From assembly GCF_000340215.1 (NCBI RefSeq), contig NW_006921537.1:62001-126000 (forward strand): 64,000 nt of DNA. The letters run 5' to 3'. The position numbers were made by a program, and so were the translations under genes. The notes below the pieces were generated by a model. That model was not told where the DNA came from. It did not search any database and was given only the letters and a program-made list of their open reading frames with translations. This document shows, piece by piece, positions 36,291 to 47,711 of this stretch (the first letter of the stretch is position 1; the number at the start of each line of letters is the position of its first letter). Source of the DNA: Pseudocercospora fijiensis CIRAD86 (taxonomy: Eukaryota > Ascomycota > Dothideomycetes > Mycosphaerellales > Mycosphaerellaceae).

Positions 36291-36760
36291 AGTCCGTATA
36301 CTAGATTAATCCTTAGCGCGACTAGCTATCTTAAGATATAAGTTAAGTCTTACGCTCTTATACCCCTATTTAATAATATTTCTACTATTACGAATAAAGC
36401 GAAGACGTAGTAGCTAATCTATTTCGAACCTCGTTCGACGTCCTATAATAGGGAGTCTAGTTCTTGCCTTGCGGTCTAGTAGTATAGACGCCTAATATAG
36501 GCTAGCGACGAAGATAATCGAAGCACTCTAACTATTAAGTAATAACATTGTTTAGGCAATTAAATTACTTTATAACGGTGTCGAGTATTCGTTAGTACTA
36601 CTAGTCTATTATCTCGAAGCTTCGCGATATAATTAAACTACGTCGTAGGAGGAATCGCTAGAATAGCCTAAGTATCTATATTCTTATTACGAGGAAGAAG
36701 ATTCGAGTATAGTAATTAATATACGGTTCTACGTTATCCTAATCTATCGATATCCCTTAT
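36290..36760 (-). pseudogene. Same P450, N-terminal part beyond the hAT insertion
   Basis: Minus-strand frame with ARTRLPIIGRRTRFEID followed by LLRLRFIRNSRNIIKQGYKS, the typical start of the membrane-distal part of these P450s (IVGxRxK...FRNSxEIVxEGY). The reading then meets the hAT end at about 36.29 kb and the P450 resumes beyond 32.61 kb. Trp/Gln codons are TAG. Confidence 0.7.
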
Positions 36761-36879
36761 ACATTTCCTAGCGATCTAGACAATCCTTAACCTAGCTCCG
36801 CCGAAAAGCCTCTTAATTAGTAAATGCTCGGCAGCTAGTTCGCAAGTACTATCCTACAGATTACTTTAGTACTATCCTT

Positions 36880-38430
36880 TAGAGTTAGAGCTACCGACTC
36901 CCTAAATTTTAACACTCTTTATTCGAGACTAGTCTAGTATCGCTTCGCGTCTAATTTCGGACCCCTAGCCGCTTTCTATAGCCTTATTAGCATATTACAA
37001 ACTTGTCTAGTTACTCTTAAATCCAACGTTAATAACTTACGTTTCTAACTACTAATAGGAGTATTCGGCTCCTAAGGAAGGTACAGGACCCTATTAACTC
37101 CTATATATCCTACCTTAAGTCGTTTAGACGTTCGTAAAGCTCGCCCGAGATTATTAGTCTAAACAAATGCTCTAAGCCTATACTCGGACTTATTAGCATA
37201 ACGAATAACCTCCTCCTCGCTACGGAACTTGAATATTACTAGTATAGGGCTAAATATCTCCTCTTTAGCGACGGCTAGGTTAGGCTCCGGGTTAATAATA
37301 AGAGCTAGTCGAATATAATATCCTCTCTTAAAGATTAATCCGCTACCGATTACTATAACATTTCCTAGCTTCTTCGCGTTTTCGATATACTCTAAGACTC
37401 TGTCTCGTTAACGGTGATTGAATAATAGCGAACTCTAAGTAGTTATATCCCTAGGATTAGATCCTAGATTCTGCTTATACAATTGTATACTAGCTTTAAT
37501 CTTTTTAGAAACTCTATTAAATATTGTCTCGTAGACGTATACTCTAGTGCTTAGTATGCAGCCTTGTCCGTTTAGCATTAGGAACTAATAGTAGTGCTCG
37601 GCCGCTCGGTCGAGATCGGTATCGGGAAACACAATTGTAGGCGATTTGCCTCCGAGTCCTAAGGTTACACTTTTAAGATTTAACCGAGCTACGGCGATCT
37701 AAATAAGCCGTACTGTTTTTAGACTTCCCGTAAAACTAATTTTCTAGATCTTTATATAAGATACGAGCGCGTCTCCGGTTAGACCGTTACCCGTTACGCT
37801 ATTAATAATACCTAGAGGGATACTAGCTTATATCGCTAGTAATACGACTAATAGAGTCGACAATAGATTAAGCTCGCTTGCTTTAACTATTAAAGCATTT
37901 CCTATAGCTAACGCTAGCGCTATCTTTATAGCGTAGCAGACTAATAGCGCGTTATAGGGCAAGATTGCTACGCAGACCCCGTAAGGCTGTCTACTAGTAT
38001 ATCTAAGGGCTCCGGCTTTATAGCTTAGGAGACTGCCGCTTTTATCGTCTAGTAAATTGGTATAGTCTTATATATGCTCTTAGTAAGCTATAAGACTGTC
38101 TCTTAGCTAGATATATTAATCTTATATTATAACGTTTTAATACACGCATCGATCTTATATATACTAAATAAGCGCGCTTTGCTAACGAGGATAGCTTCTA
38201 GCTAGATAAGCTCTTCGTAAGAGTCTCGAATAAGGTTAGTATACGTACGAAGCGCATCCCGCCGTTAATCCTTTAGCTATTACAAAATTAGTCGGTCGGC
38301 ACTTTACAACGGGATTTTACGTTAACTAACCTTGCCTAGAGCTTGCTATACTCTTAGGCCGTTTGTAGCGTTTTCTATAGCAAGATTAACATCTTCTACG
38401 GATGCCTAATATAGATCTTTAGATTAGATT
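36880..38430 (-). pseudogene. Aldehyde dehydrogenase (RIP-degraded)
   Basis: Minus-strand frame with the family's blocks in order: GVCVAILPYNALLVCYAIKI and ALALAIGNALIVKASELNLLST (N-terminal NAD-binding half, Trp of PWN now Tyr region), [41 protein letters not shown] (split here), NGQGCILSTRVYV (catalytic Cys in GQGC), KEEIFSPILVI, ANKSEYRLRAFV. TAG stops sit at former Trp/Gln positions. In an intact cluster it would oxidise an aldehyde to an acid. It is on the same strand as both P450s and the cupin gene. Confidence 0.85.
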
Positions 38431-38774
38431 AGTCGGACACTAGGACCGTCTCGTTTACACTTTTAGAAGTCTAACCTTCGCATATTACCTAATTATTAAC
38501 AGCTAAAACTAGCTTGTGCGTATCCTACGACTTGCTACTAACCTACTATCCGTCTAACTATAATTTATACGGAATTTTATAGCAGCTAAGATTAAAAACT
38601 ATAGAAGCTATTGCCCTAATCGTTCGTGTTAACACTCTTAAGATTAATTCTTTAAAAAGTGTAAGGTTTCCGAACTACGTAGTCGGATCTCGTTACGTTA
38701 CGGTTATATAATTAAAACATCCTAGTAGTCGAGGGTATAATAGATAGAAAGATTAAGCGTAACACTCGTATATA

Positions 38775-39120
38775 GTCCGATTATAGTAAGCGAGATAGTA
38801 GACGGGTATATTCCCGTTAACCGCAACTATAGCCGAAACTACTTAGCCTAATACCTACTAAAGACTAACATTTTAGCTTCTATACCTCGATTAAGCGAGA
38901 TAGCGGACGGCGGTAATCCCTAAAAACGGGATCTAACTAGTTAAAGCTAGCGTACTGCCTAAAGGAATTGCCCGTACCTTTAAAAGGTTTACGTCTAACG
39001 CTTTTAAGCTAGCTACCGTTTACGGGGATTACCCCCGTCCGCTATCTCGCTTAATTGTACTATATAAGTTAGATCCTGTATTTATAAGGATATACCCGTC
39101 TACTACCTACCTTAATCGGA
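38775..39120. mobile_element. Nested MITE-like inverted repeats
   Basis: Outer arms share TCCGATTA...AGTAGACGGGTATA (38776-38810 and 39089-39120, inverted). An inner pair, TTAAGCGAGATAGCGGACGG and continuation at 38891-38918 with its complement at 39025-39053, is related in sequence to the outer arm. This suggests one copy of a small element inserted in another of the same family. No coding capacity. Confidence 0.65.
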
Positions 39121-39399
39121 GTAGCGTTCTACGCTACTTAGAAGCCCTACTAAGATGTATATAAAAGTGTCGACAAATAGGTCCTTCGTATCTATATATA
39201 TCGTTTAGATTCCGCGTATATCCGTTAATCCCTCGACTTTTAATAGTATCCTTAATGCTTCTACAAATAGCGGGAATATCTTAATAGCTAGTCCCTAATA
39301 AGTAAACGAACCTAGTCTAAGCTTAGCTTTTAACGCGTTATACCGGTTCTCGTAGTCGACACTTTATTAGGGCCTACCTAGTTCAAAACGCAGGGTCTA

Positions 39400-39892
39400 G
39401 TCCTAGACGCTTACAATATGCATTGCTCTAGACTGTAGAACGGAGAAAGGAGTACGAATGAACCGAGTTGCGGGACTCAGGCACGAAGCAGACCGATTGC
39501 GGATTTGGTAAAGACATCGACGGTGTAATTAATAAACGCAAACTTACCGCCGAAGCTTTGCAGACAGGCGTAACTTTGAGCGGCAGTCAGGAGTGTTCAG
39601 TTCGAATTTCGTATTCCCGGGACTACTGTCGGCCGCCGGACTAGAGGCTGAGATCAAGAGTCCGTTCACCAGTTTTCAGTTGAGATTATTGCAGACCGAT
39701 TGCAAGTTTGCAAACCTACTTGGGTTTTGAACTGAACAGGCCTTTGTAATAAAGCTTCGCGGAAGCAAAAGCCTTCGCCGAATACGGGCAATTGCGACTT
39801 GCTGATCTGACGTACAGAAAGCATTTGCATCTCTCGAGGACTTGATGAAGCATTGTCCCTTCGGCGTACAATCAACACTCGTACATACCAAT
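39400..39892 (+). promoter_or_regulatory. RIP boundary and upstream region of the diterpene cyclase
   Basis: CpA and TpG reappear at normal frequency from about 39405, marking the edge of the RIP tract. The stretch holds a 13 bp direct repeat GCAGACCGATTGC (39488-39500 and 39691-39703). No TATA box stands out. Promoter function is inferred from position only. Confidence 0.4.
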
Positions 39893-42800
39893 ATGTCCTC
39901 TCCAACGACCTCCGGCGATGACAGTAAGGGCAGCGACTGCAGCTTTTCGTCAAGCATCTATGAACGTTCAAGCCAAGCACGATCGTTGCTCGACAGAGCC
40001 CTAGCTCTCAACCATGCAAGATATGGATTCTCTACCGCCAGTTGTCAGATTTATGATACCGCTTGGGTCTCCATGGCACGTTCCTCTTCCATGTTCTCAT
40101 AGAGTAGAAAGTTCTAGCACTAGAGCTTTACCGCATCTCCTCACAGATGGCTAATCAAACTCTTATAGATCAAGAGATCAACAAAAGGCATCGTAGAGTG
40201 GACTTTCCCGGAGTCGTTTCACTGGCTCATCAGAGCACAGAACAGCGATGGATCCTGGGGATCCAGCAAAAGCTCACGAACCGCCAAAGCCATAGACACA
40301 GCAGCATCACTTCTAGCTCTGCTCAAACACGCGGAATCGCCGCTGCAGCTTCACGAGTACGGATCGAGCGAGCTCAAAAGTCGAGTTCAGTCGGCATTAG
40401 AAAGCCTCACCACGCAACTTCGTCATTGCAACGATATCGAGAGTACCAATCACATCGGTGTTGAGCTGGTGCTCCCGGCCTTGATACGATACCTTCGAGA
40501 AGAACTGCCATCGTCAAACTTCTTCCTTCGGGTCCCTGCCGCACTGGAAGCCATGTCAGAAGCCAAAGCCTCGCAGTTTCAGCCAGAACTACTGTACAAG
40601 CAAAAATGGTCTCCAGCAATCTATCATCTGGAAGCATTTGTCGGCAAAATTGACTTTGACCGAGTCACTCAACAAGCTTTCGAGAATGGCTCCATGTGGA
40701 CCTCGCCGGCAGCGACAGCGGCTTATTTGATACATGCTACGACGTGGGATGATCAGGCTGAGGCCTATCTGCGCCATGTGATCCGCGAAGGTCAAGGTCA
40801 TGGCAATGGAAGTGTTCCCGGTACCTTTCCGACGAAATTGTTTGAGTTTAACTGGATTGTAGCTACGCTCATAAGCGCTGGCTATGACTTATCCGAGCTC
40901 GACAGTTTCACATTGGACAGAATTGGATCGATTGTGAAAGCGGAATTTTTGGCGGGACATGGAGTCATCGGTCATGGTAAGTATTTCGAAATACGTAGTG
41001 GCATACCGTTTCTCAAGCTGATGATCATCCTGTAGCTGCTGTACGATCACCAACGATACTGAATTTTGCACGAGACAATCAGCTTACTAGGACAGGGCGC
41101 AACGGATGCCGATGATACAGCAAAAGGCCTCCTCGCTCTGAGGCTTCTGGGCAGAGAAGATGGTATATCTCCAGACCATCTGATCAGAACTTTCGAGAAG
41201 GAAGACGGATTTTCGACTTTTGGCGGTGAGCGAGACCGGAGTGTCAGTACAAACTGCCACGTCCTCCTAGCGCTATTAAGCTGGAACAACCCATCACAAT
41301 ACGCATTGCAGATTCGAAAAGCAGCAAGTTTCGTGTGTGAGTACTGGTGGAGCTTTCTTGGCCAGTGCAAGGACAAATGGGTATCAATTTTCCAGCCTCG
41401 TTTCGCTACGTACATTTACTGATGAACTCTGTCAGCACCTCAGTCGCTTCTATGCATGGATGTTGATTGTGGAGTCCTTGGCCAGCCTTCTGCAAGTTGT
41501 GGAAGCAAACCTCCTCTCGGATCTTCTGGACGACGATCTGAAGATGAAAATTGCTGTGATCCTCACTCAGATCTGCGTCCGAACTATGCAAGAACAGGAA
41601 CCTGATGGCTCATAGGAAGAATCCGTGCGAGCAGACAGCATACGCCGTACTGATCCTTGGTAAGGTATGCCGTATGTGCTTCTTGAGTGGTATGTATGGT
41701 GTCTGCCTCCGAGCACCAGTAATTGTTTTTGGATTCAATCTCTCTAATCAACGGACAGATCTTGCTTCTATCATAAGATCAACGATGGACCTAGGAGTCG
41801 CATATCTGGAAAATCGAGAGACAAATGCTTACGATGAACGATACTGGACTTCGAAAACCCAATACGGCGTCAAATTTGTCACGGAAGCTTACGTCTTAGC
41901 AGCTCATCGCGTAGCACTTTCCGGACACGCGCAGGCAACAGTAGGGCCAAGATTAGGCTTCACAAACGACTTGGCCGGAATGAAAGACCTTGGCTAGTTA
42001 CTCAAGCGGACAAAGCACTTCCGTAACATGCCAGAGTGGCTGATGCAAGCATCACTCATCGAGTCAACTCTCTGGCTACCAGGTTTGCGCACTCGCCGGC
42101 TTGAAATCTTCCCACGCGATGATCGTCGTATTGCCAAGGACGCATACTTCACGATATTGCCTGCTCTGTGGATCTGCTGCCAGAACCGCTCCAAGAAATT
42201 CGTCCCCAACAGTTTCGTCAACGACATGTTATTCATGACGTTGATCAACATTCAAGTAGACGAGTTCATCGAGGCCGTCATCACGCCTACCTTCGAAGAC
42301 CATCCCGGAGACTTGCATGACATGATTGACCACATGATCGACGACGTTTCCGAGAACCGCAAATCACTGGAGATGGACGGAATTGTCCTCAGAGACGAGG
42401 ACCGGGTAGAGGTATGCTTACTCCGCTGGGAGCCCGTCGAAACACTCGCCTTCCAACACTGATCCGCTATCACAGAAATTCCTCCCCCTCCGTCGCTTCG
42501 CCGAACATATCCTCCAACACGAACGCATCCGCACCGCAAGCCGTCGTGACCGGGCCATCTTGCAGCAGGAGCTTCGAAGCTTCTTACACACACAAGCAAC
42601 GCAAATGGAAGACAACAGCAAGCTTCGCAAACAACCCGACGAGCAAAACCTGACCTTTCACACCGAAATTCCATTCTTCACCTGGGTACGAACGACCGCA
42701 GCGGACCATGTATCCACACCATTCACCGTCGCATGGGTCCGCTGCTGGATTTCTTCCGTCGTGGGCAAAGGCACCGAAGCCTTCCAACTTCCCACAGAAA

Positions 42801-43180
42801 AGTATTTCGCATCAGCTCTGGCTCGACACATAGCAACGACCAACAGAATGTACAACGATCTGGGTTCCATTCGACGAGATGTAACCGAACGGAACCTGAA
42901 CTCCGTACATTTCCCCGAGTTTGCGGGATTTGATGCGGTGGAAGAACGGAAGAAGGCACTTCAGAGCTTGGCTGAATATGAGCAGAAATGTGTCGAAGGC
43001 AGTCGTGAGAAACTCGAGGAGGCGTTTCGAGAAGCTTGCTCTGGGGCGTTCGAGAATTCGAGGGATGAAGCGAAACTGCATATCCTAGGCGCTCTGTGCG
43101 ATGTTGCTTCGTTGTGGGACCAGCTGTATACCATCCGCGATCTGTCGAGTCAGATTAAACTTGATAGATCAAAGCCTTAG
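39893..43180 (+). pseudogene. Bifunctional-type diterpene cyclase (copalyl diphosphate / kaurene synthase family), disabled
   Basis: Start chosen at the ATG at 39893; an in-frame ATG at 39842 is possible. The first exon carries ARYGFSTASCQIYDTAWVSM, the conserved N-terminus. Later come WTFPESFHWLI, AYLIHATTWDDQAEAYLRHV, the class II catalytic motif DADD (near 41.1 kb), DEFIEAV as class I metal-binding motif (near 42.26 kb), and RMYNDLGSIRRD as second class I motif (near 42.86 kb). Introns that keep frame: 40977-41090, 41381-41435, 41660-41758, 42412-42475. The first intron (about 40.08-40.17 kb) is unresolved. Two lesions: a TAG with frame shift at 41613 inside GSW, and TAG at 41995 where Gln is expected. 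Both stops are TpA products as RIP makes. Family members cyclise GGPP via copalyl diphosphate. Confidence 0.85.
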
Positions 43181-43531
43181 AGTACGTTTGGATGGCATTT
43201 CTGCCTCGAAGCAACGTCATGGTTGATTTCGCCTTCGCGCTTAGAATGCTTGGAAAGGGATGCTGGTCGATCCATTAGAAAGAGCAGGCTTCATTGCGGA
43301 TATTCGTCTGAATCGCCTTCGAAGATGAAGTAAGTACTTCAGCCATAGGCAATAGAACGATCGATCGATCATGAACGATGAATCCAGCCAAACTCCAAAC
43401 AGCTTGCTGTCGAAGCCTCAGCGACGAAGGCACCACTTTGTAAAAAGGTCAGAATCAACCTCTTTCGGGCCACGACCATCTAACTCTTCAATGATCGTAG
43501 ACATTATTCACAGTATCCCAACGCCTCAACT
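43181..43531. other. Spacer between convergent genes
   Basis: 350 bp between the stop of the cyclase and the stop of the SLATT gene on the opposite strand. Contains a short CGATCGATCGATC run near 43360. No gene seen. It should hold both 3' ends. Confidence 0.5.
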
Positions 43532-45112
43532 TCACCTCAAAGATCCCGATCCAGGATCATGCTCACGAGGTGCAACAACCGCAGCCGCAGCCTCTCGTTG
43601 CTCATCAACAGCATTTCTAGCAGCATCAGAAATCTGCCGGATCGCCATTTGCGCCTGTTCTTGTCGTTGAGCGATCGCAGCACGTCCAGCCTCTGAGGCA
43701 TCTGATATGGAATTTTGCACTTGCTGCTGCTGTTGTGCCATCGCATCTTCCGCCGCATGCTGGGTACCCTCATATGCGTGATCTACTCCAACTCTCGCCG
43801 CGTCAGCTATGCCACCCGCAGAATTCTGCGCAGTTTTGAGATAATCATGTGCCAAGTTCTGTTGCCTCGCAGCCTCTTCTCGCGCAGCTTGCACAGAATA
43901 ATCGTGAACACCATCATAAGCATTCCGAGCTCCTCGCTGCGTCTCAGCCTTAGCCTTCGCTTCCAACTCCTGCCCAAAATTCCCGATTTCCTTAACCGCA
44001 TGCTCGACTTGTGCGGCGATGCCTTGCTTCTTCTCTTTAGCCATATTCTGTCCATGCGACTCAATTTCTTTCTCCATCTGTCCAAGATCGCGAAGTTGTT
44101 GTTCTAGCATCTCTTTAATACCCTGCGCCTTGCCGAAAAAGCCAGAAGCGGATGTTTGTGCTTGGTTCAGAGCGACGTTCGCTTGCGCTTGCTTCTCGTT
44201 GAAGCCGTTCGTCCATCTCTTGCTCAATGAGTCCGTGCTAAGTGTTCTCGCGGGTCGCTCTGGCGCATTCATACGATTGTTGACGCCCACAAATCGATCT
44301 GGGGTATTGGTCTCAATGTCCGAACGCACGAAATCATACATTGTGCGGATGTGATCGACCTCCTTCATCACATCGTCCCGGCCGAGGACGCCAAAGCTGA
44401 AGTCGCGCTCGCGTTGTTCGATGTATTCTCGTAGCTTTGCCCACTCGTGCTGAAAGTATTTGACTCGATTGGGAAGGCCGGAGCCTTTGAGGTAAGTGAG
44501 GAAGCCGGCAATAATCGTGTTGATGGCGCCGAAGACTGTGACCTGGACGGACACATTAGCAAAACGTCGACACCTACAGATTTCATGGTACGCACTGCAC
44601 TACGGCTACCATTCGCCGCACCTAAAGCTGTCAGTGCCGCTGCAACAACGAGCTGCAAGCCTAGAGCAATGTTGATGACCCTCGAAAAGGATGTGTAATT
44701 CCGCTTGCACTTGATCTCCTTGTCACAGACGCTGGTGTAGATGCCCATATTCGGACTCGGACGATGATCAATAGAAGCCTGCGGTCGACGGTTTGGCTTG
44801 AATCCTTGAGGCGGGCTGAAGGATTTGTCTTGATGGACTACAAGATCGCGTCAGTAATGCTGATCTGTGGTCTGAAGCGATTCCTTTGAATCCAGACATA
44901 CTGCCTAAGAGGAGACGAAATTGCTGTAATGGCGTCCTTTCGTCTGGATCTTGCACGCTTGGGTCGTGGTGGTGCCAGAAGGAGGACTTGCGTTCCCCTC
45001 CGTGGCCGGCTTCTGTTTGTTTCTGTCGATTCATTGCGTCAAATTCGGAAGGCCGTCGAAACTCCTGCCATGCGTGACGAGCGCGAGTGACAAAGTCCAG
45101 AGTAGAGTCCAT
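43532..45112 (-). CDS. SLATT-domain membrane protein with coiled-coil tail, 476 aa
   Basis: Three exons: 45112-44902, 44804-44596, 44542-43532. Introns 44805-44901 (GTATGT...) and 44543-44595 (GTGCGT...CAG). The total is 1431 bases, in frame. Start at ATG 45112 (MDSTLDFVTRARHAW). After an N-terminal lead with PLQQFRLLLG come PNMGIYTSVCDKEIKCKRNY and two hydrophobic helices (INIALGLQLVVAAALTALGA and VFGAINTIIAGFLTYL), then KYFQHEWAKLREYIEQRERD. This is the fungal SMODS/SLOG-associating 2TM (SLATT) layout. The second half, from about residue 245, is Gln/Ala/Glu-rich and coiled-coil-like. Bacterial SLATT proteins are predicted pore effectors in nucleotide-signalling defence. The fungal role is unknown. 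No RIP damage seen. Confidence 0.8.
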
Positions 45113-45955
45113 TATGACTACCCAGGTGACTCTCAAGCTTCACGAATCGTGACAGTCCCTTTGATGTTGTAGACCTTGTCAAGCCTGGCTGTCACTGCGT
45201 GCTGCTGAGCTACTGTGAGGCCATACGCTCGCTCCTCTGGGTCCGGAAGTATTCGTGAGAAGACAGTGAATACAGCAGTGGGGTCTCTAGCTTGATGAAG
45301 TACTGCCACAAGAAGCTCATCTGCAGAGGCGATGGAGGCATCGCCAAAGCTAATTCATGTGATTACACCACCACCTGGCTGAAGCGTCACGCCATGTGAA
45401 TATAGGCGTGCTATGGTGACTTCCGATTGCTTAGACTTCGCTCCGGTTGATCATAGTCACTGCTCGTTTATGAATCGTGGCTGGCGTTAAAGCATGGTAT
45501 ATCTGTACTACCTGACTGTCCGATACCGAATATAGAAAGCACAATAAGAAGATCTCACTCTTATTCTAGTAGTATAAGAGCAGAATGTCTCCGAGGCATA
45601 AGATCTGTGCCTAACAACTCTGGTGCTTCAACAAAAATGTTGTATAGGCCTAGGACAGACAGACAATTCTTTCGAATAATGAGAGACAGGGACGCACAGC
45701 TGAGCGCGTGAAGTGTCGCTGCAGCCACAACGCCCAGCAGACGCCATCGCAGCTGCATAGCCGGCCGATGCCGAGGCTCGATAGCAGACATGCAATTATG
45801 CAAACAAGCGTGTCGGATGATGTCAGGACGAGTATGTCAGCAGTGAGTGAATAAACAGCCAAGCAGCAGAAAGTAGTGAGGTCTGCGGGCTGACCAACCC
45901 ATCTCGAGCCGACAAAAAAGACGATTCTAGGATCATAATCATATCGGATCGCTAC
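45113..45955. other. Spacer between the SLATT gene and the MFS gene
   Basis: 840 bp of non-RIP sequence upstream of the SLATT start and downstream of the MFS stop. Short open frames (for example the minus strand at 45803-45561) have no recognisable similarity and look like chance. The SLATT promoter should lie at its left side. Confidence 0.5.
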
Positions 45956-47711
45956 TCAATAAATATACACAAACTCATCATTCTTCCTATCCGTCAAATC
46001 CAAAAAGGCCTGATCCCCAATCCTCGCATGCTGCTGCACCCCAGCTTCCACACGACCCTCCGCAACGCCCGACGTAATATCAATTTCTCCCTCGATATCG
46101 TGATACTTGCTTTCCATACTGACATCCTTAATTTTTGCGGGCTTGCCGTTCTTGACTCTCTTACGTTCCTGGAGCTTGTTCAGAACCATGAGGTTGAAGG
46201 CTTGGAGAATCACACATGCTGCGAGGGCGACGAAAATGCCTAGGACCGCGCGGAGGCCGGGGTGATAGGTTGGTGCGTCGCGGGAGTTGAAGAGGAGTGG
46301 GCCGATGATGTTGCCGGAGGATGAGGCTGCGTTGAATACGGACATGACTGCTGACTTCTTGGTTGCGCCAGCGGTGTTTCCGACGATCCATGAGACGATG
46401 AGCGGGTTTCCGCCGAAGAGGAAGGCCAGTAAGTAATAGCCAGCCAGCAGGGATCCTTTATGAGCATCCGTGTGTGAGATGGTGTACAGCATTGCGAGAC
46501 CGGCAATCACGGGTAGGCAAAGACAAGCCAGGATGATGGACTTGATGCGGAAACGCTGTGCAGCCCAGGAGGCGAGAAGGATGATGGTGAATTGCAAAAC
46601 GCCGAATGGGATGTTCATGAGACTTGTAATGAACTTGTCGTAGCCAAAACCTTTGATGATGAGGGGCCCGAAAGTGTTCGTGACCGATGCTCCAACGTTG
46701 AGAAGCAGGGATAAGCTGACCCAGAGGTATGTCTTGGTATCCAGAGCCAGCTCAAGCACATGAGACCACTTGAACTCACGCGATCCAGTACCGGTCTGGT
46801 TGGCTCGAAGTCGTTCAATGGCCTTTGGCTTGTCTTCGTCGGAGAGAAAGCGAGCGGAGGGGATGTCGTTGTCGAGAAACCAGTACAGGAATGGGGCCGT
46901 GATGACGGTGACCAGTCCAACAAACAAGAAGATGCTGTTCACGATCAGCGAGCGCAGAGTGAAGTCGATGCTGAAACAACCTACATCTGCCATGACTCCA
47001 GGACGGAGGAATGGATGTGTCCGAGAGCAAAAGAGAGGAGACTGGCCGCGATCGTGGCGAGGCCGTTCGTGCTGTACCACGCAGCGACCCGAAGCGGCTG
47101 TTCCGCTCGGCGAAACCATTGGGAGGTGATAATGCTGAAAAGAGGCAGACAACCACCCTCGAAGAGCCCCAAGAAGAAACGTGCTGCCAGCAGTCCACCG
47201 TAGTTGTGACAAGCAGCCATACACGTCTGGGCAACTCCCCATCCGAACACCAGAGATGGCATGAGAATGCGATGAGGCACTCTCACGATGAGATACGACG
47301 AGAAAGGCTGCCATGCCAGTTGGGCGATAGGGGCGATGGAGCCCACCATGGAGTACTGGTTGCCTACGAGACCCGTCGATTCTTTGAGACCAAACGTCGC
47401 ACCGTACCCGAGCACTGACTTGTCGAGGATCTGGAGGAAGTATGCCCAGACCAGGATTGTGAGGATGACTTTGTCCGTCTTGCGTCGGATGCGTCTGTTC
47501 TACGGCATTGTCAGTGTGACTCTCCGAGCACTACTGGTCCGGCCATCAGTACATCTTCCTCGGTCAGGCTGACTCGCCCGTCTCCAATGATTGCAAGCGC
47601 AAGATCGCCATGTTTGGCTGCGTCGGCATCAAGCGCAGACAAGCTCCCTCTTTCTTTTCTCCGCCCATCCTCGTTCTCCACCACCACATCCATCGACGTC
47701 TTGCTGGCCAT
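45956..47711 (-). CDS. MFS transporter, allantoate-permease (anion:cation symporter) type, 550 aa
   Basis: Exons 47711-47553, 47499-46985, 46934-45956. Introns 47500-47552 (GTACTG...CCGTAG) and 46935-46984 (GTAGGT...AACAG). The total is 1653 bases with frame kept. Joining gives SLTEEDNRRIRRKTDKVIL and ESWQIIFLFVGL, both typical of the DAL5-like family. Twelve hydrophobic segments are visible, with the signature LDKSVLGYGATFGL after helix 1 and RFFLGLFEGGCLPLFSIITSQWF in helices 4-5. The family imports allantoate, nicotinate, pantothenate or related anions; the substrate here is unknown. Starts at MASKTSMDVVV. It could be the exporter/importer of a neighbouring pathway, but nothing shows that. 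Confidence 0.88.

Noticed and set aside
1..39400. TAG/TAA reassigned to Gln (alternative nuclear code)
   Set aside because: The island genes (oxidase, permease, SLATT, 2EXR-like) use CAG/CAA/TGG and normal stops. In the tracts TAG also replaces Trp, and His becomes Tyr, which only CpA to TpA mutation on both strands explains.
17491..39400. Giant Starship-type element spanning the metabolic genes
   Set aside because: No DUF3435 tyrosine-recombinase captain found, and the transposons present have their own ends and target duplications.
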